From Ruminiclostridium sp. (GTDB lineage Bacteria > Bacillota_A > Clostridia > Oscillospirales > Ruminococcaceae): DNA of 5,316 nt. The position numbers and the translations under genes were made by a program. Location: positions 1 through 5,316 of the forward strand of contig JAFZOA010000081.1 of NCBI GenBank assembly GCA_017550775.1, given 5' to 3'. The notes under the pieces are model-generated. The model ran no database searches. It was not told the origin of the DNA and saw only the letters and a list, made by a program, of their open reading frames with translations. The first letter of the stretch is position 1; each line of letters opens with the position of its first letter. Below, one piece after another: positions 1 to 4,821 of the stretch.

Positions 1-576
1 AATGGAGTGCATACCGATCTCGGTCGCCTCACGGGGCTTTCTGACGCTGTGGCGGTCGTAAACGTAATGATACTTTCCGCCAAGCTCGTTGTTGAGCGCT
101 TCGGCTATCATGATAGCCGTCCCGGAGGGAGCATCCTTCTTGAGATTGTGGTGCTTCTCGACGATCTCTATGTCGAACTGTCCGCCCAGCACGCTTGCGG
201 CGCGCTTTCCGAGCTCCACGAGCAGGTTGATGCCCAGGGACATATTGAACGTGAAGAACACGGGGATCTGCTCGCCGGTCTTCTTTATCCGCGCGACCTG
301 TTCGTCGGTGTAGCCTGTCGTAGCGACGACTACAGGTACTCCGTTCATTGTGCAGTAGGAGAGCAGGTCGTCGAGTGCGCTCGGGTGGGAGAAGTCGATT
401 ATCACGTCCGGCTTTTCCGGAAGCTCGAAGGGCAACTTCACCACCGGGAACGAGCCGGTCTGTTCGGTATTGATGTCGATGCCCGCGATAACGGTGCAGT
501 CGTCGCGTTCGGCGATAAGTCCGGATATGACGCGCCCCATTTTTCCGTTCGCGCCTGTGATCGCGATCTTAGTCAT
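1..576 (-). CDS. dapB: 4-hydroxy-tetrahydrodipicolinate reductase, C-terminus off window
   Basis: This enzyme reduces the DapA product with NAD(P)H to tetrahydrodipicolinate, a cytosolic step towards diaminopimelate and lysine. I translated it by hand from the ATG at 574-576; the frame stays open for 192 codons to the window edge. The N-terminus, MTKIAITGANGKMGR, carries the Rossmann GxxGxMG dinucleotide-binding loop (residues 8-14). VVATTGYTDEQ lies near residues 83-93, and the family signature EKHHNLKKDAPSGTA lies near 139-153, with the paired histidines and the Lys that act in catalysis and substrate binding. RKPREATEIGMHSI, just before the usual RGG motif, ends the visible part. Full-length DapB is about 250 residues, so roughly 60 are missing. 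The gene starts 26 bases after the dapA stop, with a modest ribosome site (GGAAG) at 584-588, so it is the third gene of the asd-dapA-dapB operon. Identification is secure. Confidence 0.96.
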   Translation of the reverse strand, partial: MTKIAITGANGKMGRVISGLIAERDDCTVIAGIDINTEQTGSFPVVKLPFELPEKPDVIIDFSHPSALDDLLSYCTMNGVPVVVATTGYTDEQVARIKKTGEQIPVFFTFNMSLGINLLVELGKRAASVLGGQFDIEIVEKHHNLKKDAPSGTAIMIAEALNNELGGKYHYVYDRHSVRKPREATEIGMHSI

Positions 577-602
577 ATTTTCACTTCCAATTCTTTATTG
601 TC

Positions 603-1484
603 TCAGATCAGACCCGCTTTTTTCATAGCCGCGGTAAGCTTTTCTATCCTTGCTTCGTCCATTCTTACAAGCGGGAGCCTGCATTCTCCGACGTTCTTGC
701 CGAGAAGGTTCATAGCTTCCTTTACCGGTATCGGGTTCACGTCGATGAACAGAGCGTTCTCTACGTCGAGATATTTAAGCTGGAGATCAAGCGCTTCCTT
801 GTGCTTGCCGGAGAGGTAGAGCTCTACCATGTCGTGCTTCTGCTTCGGGATAATATTCGAGGACACCGAGATAACGCCCTTTGCGCCGAGCGCGAGGAAG
901 GGAAGGAGCTGATCGTCGTTACCGGAGTAGATGTCGAAGTCGGTATGCGCCGCGATCTCCGCCGCGAGGGAAAGGTTCCCGCTTGCTTCCTTTACAGCCG
1001 AGATCTTCTCGTTTTTCGACAGCTCGATGTATGTGTCAATCGCGATAGCGGTGCCGGTCCTCGACGGAACGTTGTACAGTATCGTCGGTATGTTCACGGA
1101 GTCGGCGATCTTGTTGAAGTGAGCCACGAGACCGCGCTGTGAGGTCTTGTTGTAGTACGGGGTGACCTGCAGTGTAGCGTCCGCGCCTACCTTCTCGGCT
1201 TCTTTGGTGAGCTCGATCGCATAGCCGGTATCGTTGCTTCCGGTACCCGCGATGACGGGAACACGCTTTGCGACCTTCTCGACGCAGTAGCGTATCATCT
1301 CGACGTGCTCCTCATCGGTCATGGTGGAAGCCTCGCCTGTGGTGCCGACTACCACGATAGCGTCGGTCTTGTTGGCGATCTGCTCCTCGATGAGTTCACC
1401 GAATTTCTCATAATTTATACTTCCGTCGGGGAACATAGGTGTTACGATCGCAACACCGGTTCCCGTGAAAATTGTTTTTCTCAT
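603..1484 (-). CDS. dapA: 4-hydroxy-tetrahydrodipicolinate synthase
   Basis: This is a class I aldolase-type TIM barrel that condenses pyruvate with aspartate semialdehyde, the committed step to diaminopimelate and lysine. Its 293 residues are the normal family length. Matching the E. coli enzyme with an offset of four, the key residues are all present: Thr48-Thr49 in GTTGE, Tyr111 in PYYNK, Tyr137 and Arg142 in YNVPSRTG, and Lys165 in VKEASGN, which forms the Schiff base with pyruvate. SGNDD (187-191) and NPIPVK (250-255) are further family motifs. The ATG at 1482-1484 has a strong ribosome site (AAAGGAG, 1493-1499) eight bases upstream. It starts 42 bases after the asd stop and ends 26 bases before dapB. 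The residues of the E. coli lysine-feedback site are only partly kept, so the riboswitch may carry much of the lysine control; that last point is inference. Confidence 0.97.
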   Translation of the reverse strand: MRKTIFTGTGVAIVTPMFPDGSINYEKFGELIEEQIANKTDAIVVVGTTGEASTMTDEEHVEMIRYCVEKVAKRVPVIAGTGSNDTGYAIELTKEAEKVGADATLQVTPYYNKTSQRGLVAHFNKIADSVNIPTILYNVPSRTGTAIAIDTYIELSKNEKISAVKEASGNLSLAAEIAAHTDFDIYSGNDDQLLPFLALGAKGVISVSSNIIPKQKHDMVELYLSGKHKEALDLQLKYLDVENALFIDVNPIPVKEAMNLLGKNVGECRLPLVRMDEARIEKLTAAMKKAGLI

Positions 1485-1507
1485 GATCGTTTCTCCTTTA
1501 TTGGATT

Positions 1508-1534
1508 ATTATACTGCGCGGGTGTATCAGTCAA
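1508..1534 (-). promoter_or_regulatory. possible internal promoter before dapA (weak)
   Basis: A perfect -10 hexamer TATAAT (minus strand, 1508-1513) lies between asd and dapA. A -35-like TTGACT (1529-1534) overlaps the end of asd. The spacer is only 15 bases, shorter than the usual 16-18, so activity is doubtful. If used, it would give dapA and dapB transcription that escapes the lysine riboswitch. Confidence 0.25.
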
Positions 1535-2606
1535 AGTAACCCTTCGCGGCATACAGCTCGGCCATGAGCACGGCACCGCCCGCTGCACCTCTGAGCGTGT
1601 TGTGTGAGAGGCACACGAACTTGTAATCGTACTGTGTATCGGGTCTCAGACGTCCGATAGATACAGCCATGCCGTTCTCTAAGTTACGGTGAATAGCAGC
1701 CTGCGGGTAGTTATCCTCCGTGAAGTAGTTGAGGAACTGCTTCGGAGCGGAGGGGAGATCAAGCTCCTGCGGAACGCCCTTGAAGTTCTTCCAGATATCG
1801 AGTATCTCGTCAATGGAGGGCTTGTTCTCGAAGCTTACGAACGCCGCAGCGAAATGACCGTTGGAGACCGGAACTCTGAGGCACTGTGTCGTGATGGAGG
1901 GGCTTGTCGCCTTTACGATCTCGTTGCCCTCTATCTTGCCCCATACCTTCAGAGGCTCCTGCTCGGACTTTTCTTCCTCACCGCCTATGTAGGGGATAAG
2001 GTTATCCACCATTTCCGGCCATGTCTCGAATGTCTTACCAGCGCCGGAGATAGCCTGATATGTGCAGGCGAGAACCTTTGTGATACCGAACTTGCGCAGG
2101 GGTGAGAGGGCGGGAACATAGCTCTGTATCGAGCAGTTGGACTTGACGGAGATGAAGCCGCGCTTTGTGCCGAGACGGGCTTTCTGAGCCGAAACGATCT
2201 CGATGTGCTCGGGGTTGATCTCCGGAATGATCATGGGGACATCGGGAGTGAAGCGGTGAGCGGAGTTGTTGGACATAACGGGGATCTCGTGCTTTGCGTA
2301 AGCTTCCTCGAGAGCCTTTATCTCGTCCTTCTTCATGTTGACTGCGCAGAAAACGAAATCAACGAGCTCTGCGATCTTGTCTATGTCCTTGGTCGCGTCC
2401 ATTATCACCATATCCTGCATAGCTGCGGGCATAGGCTTCTCAATGAGCCAGCGGGAGCCGACCGCTTCCTTGTATGTCTTGCCCGCCGAACGCTCGGAAG
2501 CGGCAAGGACCTTTACCTTGAACCACGGGTGATTTTCGAGGAGAACAGCGAAGCGCTGACCTACCATACCCGTTGCACCGATGATACCTACTCTGTACTC
2601 TTTCAT
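1527..2606 (-). CDS. asd: aspartate-semialdehyde dehydrogenase, archaeal/fungal-like type
   Basis: Asd reduces aspartyl phosphate to aspartate semialdehyde with NADPH, at the branch point to lysine/diaminopimelate and to threonine/methionine. The start is the ATG at 2604-2606, giving 359 residues, MKEYRVGIIGATGMVGQRF onward. An AAAGGA ribosome site lies about ten bases upstream; the frame stays open to 2729, but that stretch is terminator and riboswitch. The Rossmann loop GATGMVG is at residues 10-16, the NADP-side ASERSAGK at 36-43, the catalytic Cys158 in SNCSI, CTYQAISGAG at 181-190, IPYIGGEEEK at 204-213, and the catalytic His251 in RVPVSNGH. The ASxRSAGK, TYQAISGAG, GGEEEK and RVPVxxGH blocks resemble the archaeal/fungal branch of the family rather than the E. 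coli or Bacillus type. It is the first gene of the riboswitch-controlled operon, 42 bases before dapA. Confidence 0.95.
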   Translation of the reverse strand: MKEYRVGIIGATGMVGQRFAVLLENHPWFKVKVLAASERSAGKTYKEAVGSRWLIEKPMPAAMQDMVIMDATKDIDKIAELVDFVFCAVNMKKDEIKALEEAYAKHEIPVMSNNSAHRFTPDVPMIIPEINPEHIEIVSAQKARLGTKRGFISVKSNCSIQSYVPALSPLRKFGITKVLACTYQAISGAGKTFETWPEMVDNLIPYIGGEEEKSEQEPLKVWGKIEGNEIVKATSPSITTQCLRVPVSNGHFAAAFVSFENKPSIDEILDIWKNFKGVPQELDLPSAPKQFLNYFTEDNYPQAAIHRNLENGMAVSIGRLRPDTQYDYKFVCLSHNTLRGAAGGAVLMAELYAAKGYFD

Positions 2607-2650
2607 AATTGTCAGTTCCTTTCTTTTGCTGAAAAAATGGTTGTTTAAAC

Positions 2651-2674
2651 AAAAAACCGACTTTTCAGCCGGTT
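2651..2674 (-). terminator. riboswitch-controlled intrinsic terminator before asd
   Basis: In the RNA, the arms AACCGGCT and AGTCGGTT form an eight-pair stem (one G-U) closed by a GAAA tetraloop. The stem runs straight into a run of U (positions 2656-2651). It lies 43 bases downstream of the lysine aptamer and 45 bases before the asd start, where a transcription-attenuating riboswitch has its expression platform. Lysine binding should favour it. Confidence 0.88.
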
Positions 2675-2716
2675 CATAACATGGGATACGACAAAACGCA
2701 AAAAAGCATATTTGCC

Positions 2717-2884
2717 GATAGCTCTCCATTATGCCCGACGGCTTAATGACAATCGTACACTTATTAAATGCACGACCGGATATGCATATTCCAACCTATA
2801 CATTCCTCGGCGGCTTTCCCTTTCACATCAACAATATGTTGAAATATTGACGTTAATGCTACTCTTTAAACCCGCGCCTCTATC
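2717..2884 (-). promoter_or_regulatory. lysine riboswitch (L-box) aptamer
   Basis: This about 168-base RNA aptamer in the asd leader binds lysine and represses the operon. On the minus strand the L-box landmarks come in order: GATAGAGGCGCGGG at the 5' end, AAAGAGTA near 2860-2867, GGGAAAGCCGCCGAGG at 2805-2820, GTGCATTTAATAA at 2761-2773, and GGAGAGCTATC at 2717-2727. The end segments GATAG (2880-2884) and CTATC (2717-2721) pair as helix P1. A nine-position hairpin with one mismatch (2740-2748 with 2727-2735) fits helix P5. The order and spacing match what I recall of the Bacillus lysC leader. It starts a few bases after the predicted transcription start and is followed by the terminator at 2651-2674, so control is most likely by transcription termination. 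Confidence 0.95.
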
Positions 2885-2892
2885 TTTCATAT

Positions 2893-2921
2893 ATTGTATC
2901 ACAGTATCGGCCTTTTGTCAA
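2893..2921 (-). promoter_or_regulatory. sigma-A promoter of the asd-dapA-dapB operon
   Basis: The -35 box is TTGACA (2916-2921), a perfect consensus. A 17-base spacer separates it from the -10 box TACAAT (2893-2898), which is preceded by TGA as an extended -10. Transcription should start near 2886, almost exactly at the 5' end of the lysine aptamer. The long leader (about 280 bases) is accounted for by the riboswitch and its terminator. Confidence 0.9.
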
Positions 2922-2952
2922 GGGGGAGTACGTACATTTTCAGCTATTTGTG

Positions 2953-2986
2953 AAAAAAATAACCGCCGTGAAATAAGCACGGCGGT
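2953..2986 (-). terminator. intrinsic terminator after the membrane protein gene at 3005-3643
   Basis: A nine-pair perfect stem (ACCGCCGTG with CACGGCGGT, 2962-2970 and 2978-2986) with a seven-base loop is followed on the minus strand by TA and a run of seven T (2953-2959). It begins 18 bases after the stop codon. It separates the membrane protein gene from the asd promoter, which starts about 30 bases further on. Confidence 0.92.
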
Positions 2987-3004
2987 CAAGTCTGTAAATA
3001 CGAC

Positions 3005-3643
3005 TTAATTTGCTTCAAGCATTTTCTTTGCTTTGGTGAGATAAACAAGATAGACAATGTAGCCTACAAGGCTTAAAACAGAGGCTACAATAGCAAGAAC
3101 ATCTACAAAGCTTGCAACGATCGAGAGCACGATCTGAACAACCTCGATAACAATGATGACAGTGCTGAGTTTGGGTAGTTCGGTGTTGCCGAGATTTATT
3201 GCGAGCTGTTTAATGCCGTAAATGCTGTATAAGAACATAAGGATAGAACACATATTTGTCAGAGTGCTCAATGCAGCACCTATGCCGTGAACACCGGACA
3301 GAAATCCGTTCAGAATGGATGCCACAAGAAGACCGATAGCGCTGAGAAAAGCAAGTTTAAAGTATCTGGGTTCATCCTCGGAAGCCTTTTTGAGACCCAA
3401 TATCGTGAGTATAACGGATATAACAGCGAGCACGAGTATACCGATACCAAATATCAATGCACCTAAACCGGCACCTAAAACGCCCGCGGCGGCTACTTCC
3501 GATCCTTCCAGAGCGCTGTCGGCACCTGCGACCGCAGCTGCGCTGAGTACAGCGACAATGAGCGCGAGTATGGCACTGATGATCTGAAGGACTTCGGCTG
3601 AGATAAGTTTCTTTACGCCTTCATAAGCTTTTGGATAAGTCAT
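3005..3643 (-). CDS. small polytopic membrane protein of unknown function (paralogue A)
   Basis: I do not recognise the family. The 212-residue product starts MTYPKAYEGV and is mostly hydrophobic, with likely membrane segments near residues 16-40, 53-82, 97-117, 119-144, 160-179 and 181-201, about six in all. No cleavable signal peptide is evident; a short polar N-terminus precedes the first helix. The best conserved block is the charged loop GLKKASEDEPRYFK (83-96). Acidic residues sit in or at the edge of helices (Glu17, Glu167), each followed by a Gln three residues later. The C-terminus is basic (LTKAKKMLEAN). Aligned with the gene at 4121-4762, about 90 of 212 positions are identical, so the two are paralogues. 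It has its own strong promoter and terminator, so it is probably a single-gene unit. A transport, sensing or envelope role is possible, but nothing in the sequence decides it. Confidence 0.85.
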   Translation of the reverse strand: MTYPKAYEGVKKLISAEVLQIISAILALIVAVLSAAAVAGADSALEGSEVAAAGVLGAGLGALIFGIGILVLAVISVILTILGLKKASEDEPRYFKLAFLSAIGLLVASILNGFLSGVHGIGAALSTLTNMCSILMFLYSIYGIKQLAINLGNTELPKLSTVIIVIEVVQIVLSIVASFVDVLAIVASVLSLVGYIVYLVYLTKAKKMLEAN

Positions 3644-3651
3644 GATGATTT

Positions 3652-3657
3652 CCTCCT
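3652..3657 (-). promoter_or_regulatory. ribosome binding site fixing the start at 3643
   Basis: A perfect AGGAGG lies eight bases before the ATG at 3641-3643. An in-frame ATG at 3670 would place this site inside the coding region and add nine residues absent from the paralogue. Both paralogues begin MTYPKAY when the start at 3643 is used, and the paralogue has its own AGGAGG at 4770-4775. Confidence 0.9.
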
Positions 3658-3702
3658 GTTGTTGCCGCAATGATATATTACGGTGAATATTTTTACTTTG
3701 AA

Positions 3703-3731
3703 ATTATAACATAATAAAGTATAATTGTCAA
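3703..3731 (-). promoter_or_regulatory. perfect-consensus sigma-A promoter of paralogue A
   Basis: TTGACA (3726-3731), a 17-base AT-rich spacer and TATAAT (3703-3708) match the sigma-A consensus exactly, and TGT before the -10 adds an extended -10 element. Transcription should start near 3696, giving a leader of about 53 bases. This predicts strong, probably constitutive expression unless a regulator acts. The heptad repeat unit starts 34 bases upstream of the -35 box. Confidence 0.9.
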
Positions 3732-3765
3732 TAAATAATAGCAAAAAGATAATCGATGAGTGGTT

Positions 3766-3801
3766 TAGTTTACAGTTTACAGGTTACAGTTTACAGTTAT
3801 G
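3766..3801 (+). repeat. 36-base heptad repeat unit, copy 1
   Basis: The unit starts TAGTTTACA and reads as GTTTACA heptads in tandem with slight drift (one reads GGTTACA), ending GTTATG. It differs from copy 2 at one base and from the reverse complement of copy 3 at two bases. Confidence 0.9.
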
Positions 3802-3804
3802 ATT

Positions 3805-3822
3805 GCGGCTCCGCCGCCTTTT
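3805..3822 (+). other. short GC-rich hairpin with T run inside the repeat element
   Basis: GCGGC and GCCGC pair around a TCC loop (3805-3817), followed by C and five T on the plus strand. It has the shape of a weak rho-independent terminator, but no plus-strand gene lies upstream. It is more likely a structural part of the element between repeat copies 1 and 2. Confidence 0.45.
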
Positions 3823-3858
3823 TAGTTTACAGTTTACAAGTTACAGTTTACAGTTATG
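3823..3858 (+). repeat. 36-base heptad repeat unit, copy 2
   Basis: This is a direct copy of the unit at 3766-3801 with a single G-to-A change, 57 bases downstream start to start. Similarity to the opposite arm continues past its end (TGGTG followed by TCCG, reading inward from copies 2 and 3), so copies 2 and 3 may be the original paired arms and copy 1 an added one. Confidence 0.9.
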
Positions 3859-4001
3859 GTGCTCCGTTCGTTGCTTTGGCTTCACCGCTTATCAGAATTG
3901 TGACAAAACTGAAAGCTTATGAACAACTACAATAATTGATATTTCGGTGCACATACTTTCGTGCTTCGTCACGATTCAGATAATGTCCGCGCAGCGGACA
4001 C

Positions 4002-4037
4002 CACAACTGTAAACTGTAACCTGTAAACTGTTAACTA
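4002..4037 (-). repeat. 36-base heptad repeat unit, copy 3 (inverted)
   Basis: This is the reverse complement of copy 1 with two differences. Its inner side is preceded by a perfect six-pair hairpin, GTCCGC-GCA-GCGGAC (3985-3999). Together with copies 1 and 2 it lets the element fold into a long cruciform or RNA hairpin. Confidence 0.9.
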
Positions 4038-4077
4038 TGAAAGACATTGCTGTACGGAATAAAACATATCATACAAG

Positions 4078-4111
4078 AAAAAGACCGTCGGATGAACGAT
4101 GCCCGACGGTC
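4078..4111 (-). terminator. intrinsic terminator after the membrane protein gene at 4121-4762
   Basis: A perfect nine-pair stem, GACCGTCGG with CCGACGGTC (4083-4091 and 4103-4111), has an 11-base loop and is followed on the minus strand by TTTTT (4082-4078). It begins nine bases after the stop codon of paralogue B and should end its transcript before the repeat element. Confidence 0.92.
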
Positions 4112-4120
4112 AATTGCTGT

Positions 4121-4762
4121 TTATTTACTTGCAAGCATATCTCTTGATCTGGTAAGAAAAATGAGGAAAATTATATAACCGACAAACGATAAAACAGAAG
4201 CTATCATTTCAAGAATACCTGGTATATAATCAGAAACGGCATTCACTACGATCTGGAAGATCTCAGCCGCTAAAGTAATGTTTCCCAATGAGATTATCTC
4301 AGTTGCATCAAGTTTCTTCGCGAGTGATCTTATACCAAATATAGTCAGGGTATAAACGGTTATAGATACAGCTTTTTCTGTTGTCTGAAGAATGAGTCCG
4401 AGAACGCCTAAAGAGCCGAACAGACCGCTTAAAACTCCCATGATAATATATAAAATAGAGAATACAAATGCCGTTTTGAAGTATCTGGGTTCATCATCGG
4501 AAGCTCTTTTGAGCCCTATAAACATAAATACCTCGGAACATATCCCGACTATAAGGATGATTCCCCCGACCAGAAAAAAGCCTATACCTGCACCCATTAC
4601 TCCGACCGCAGCAATATCCGAGCCTTCATGCATTGCGTCTATTCCCGAAAGAGCCGCTGTACTCAGGATATTAAGTATTACTGCAAGTCCCGCTGCTATC
4701 AGATCAAGAGCTTCAGCTCTCACGAGGGTATTAACGCCTTTATAAGCTTTAGGATAGGTCAT
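4121..4762 (-). CDS. small polytopic membrane protein of unknown function (paralogue B)
   Basis: This 213-residue paralogue of the protein at 3005-3643 aligns over its full length with one single-residue gap (near Pro181). I do not recognise the family. Likely membrane segments lie near residues 16-38, 52-82, 98-124, 130-146, 160-180 and 182-203. The charged loop GLKRASDDEPRYFK (83-96) is nearly identical to paralogue A, as are the N-terminal MTYPKAY and the block AAVGVMGAG near 51-59. Glu17 and Glu167 are kept in matching places. It starts at the ATG 4760-4762 with AGGAGG (4770-4775) seven bases upstream. It lies 59 bases after the SGNH hydrolase gene; a TATAAT box in that gap suggests its own promoter, though readthrough is possible. 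It ends at a strong terminator. Function is unknown; the pair may form a heteromer or be regulated variants. Confidence 0.85.
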   Translation of the reverse strand: MTYPKAYKGVNTLVRAEALDLIAAGLAVILNILSTAALSGIDAMHEGSDIAAVGVMGAGIGFFLVGGIILIVGICSEVFMFIGLKRASDDEPRYFKTAFVFSILYIIMGVLSGLFGSLGVLGLILQTTEKAVSITVYTLTIFGIRSLAKKLDATEIISLGNITLAAEIFQIVVNAVSDYIPGILEMIASVLSFVGYIIFLIFLTRSRDMLASK

Positions 4763-4786
4763 TTTATGTCCTCCTGGTAATTATCT

Positions 4787-4792
4787 ATTATA
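4787..4792 (-). promoter_or_regulatory. candidate -10 box before paralogue B
   Basis: TATAAT on the minus strand would start transcription near 4780, just before the AGGAGG at 4770-4775. I see no convincing -35 hexamer at the proper distance (TTGAGA is 27 bases away), so this is a weak or activator-dependent promoter, or chance. No clear terminator separates it from the upstream gene. Confidence 0.4.
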
Positions 4793-4821
4793 CAATGCGG
4801 AATCTGAATCCGGATTATTTC

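Larger units (their letters stand above)
3766..4037. repeat. non-coding inverted-repeat element, MITE-like
   Basis: This 272-base element fills most of the gap between the two membrane protein genes. Its ends are 36-base inverted repeats matching at 34 of 36 positions (3766-3801 and 4002-4037), with TA at each outer edge. A second direct copy of the left repeat lies at 3823-3858. Further in, 3889-3904 is inverted at 3968-3983 (14 of 16), leaving a loop of about 63 bases with weaker symmetry. GC-rich hairpins lie beside the repeats at 3805-3817 and 3985-3999. No coding frame of note is present. It may be a miniature transposable element or a related interspersed palindrome. The TA ends would fit a TA-targeting transposase, but that is inference. 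Confidence 0.65.

Noticed and set aside
7..819. Long plus-strand open frame opposite dapB and dapA
   Set aside because: It is the antisense of two clearly recognised genes, with no ribosome site and no family-like motifs. The other plus-strand frames (for example 1305-1607, 1689-2105, 2205-2648, 3315-3587, 4392-4745) are rejected for the same reason.
2440..2652. Minus-strand 70-residue frame overlapping the start of asd
   Set aside because: It is an out-of-frame shadow across the asd start and leader, and its content has no recognisable features.
1527..2729. Asd with a 41-residue N-terminal extension starting at 2729
   Set aside because: The extension would be translated from the riboswitch expression platform and terminator. 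The ATG at 2606 has its own ribosome site and begins with the normal Rossmann strand.
3005..3670. Start of paralogue A at the ATG at 3670
   Set aside because: The AGGAGG at 3652-3657 would be inside the gene, and the paralogue starts at the equivalent of 3643.
3805..3822. Plus-strand terminator
   Set aside because: The stem is only five pairs and there is no plus-strand gene to end; kept only as a structural hairpin of the repeat element.
3766..4037. CRISPR array from the repeated 36-base units
   Set aside because: Only three units, one of them inverted, with unequal spacing and internal heptad structure; no cas genes are in view.
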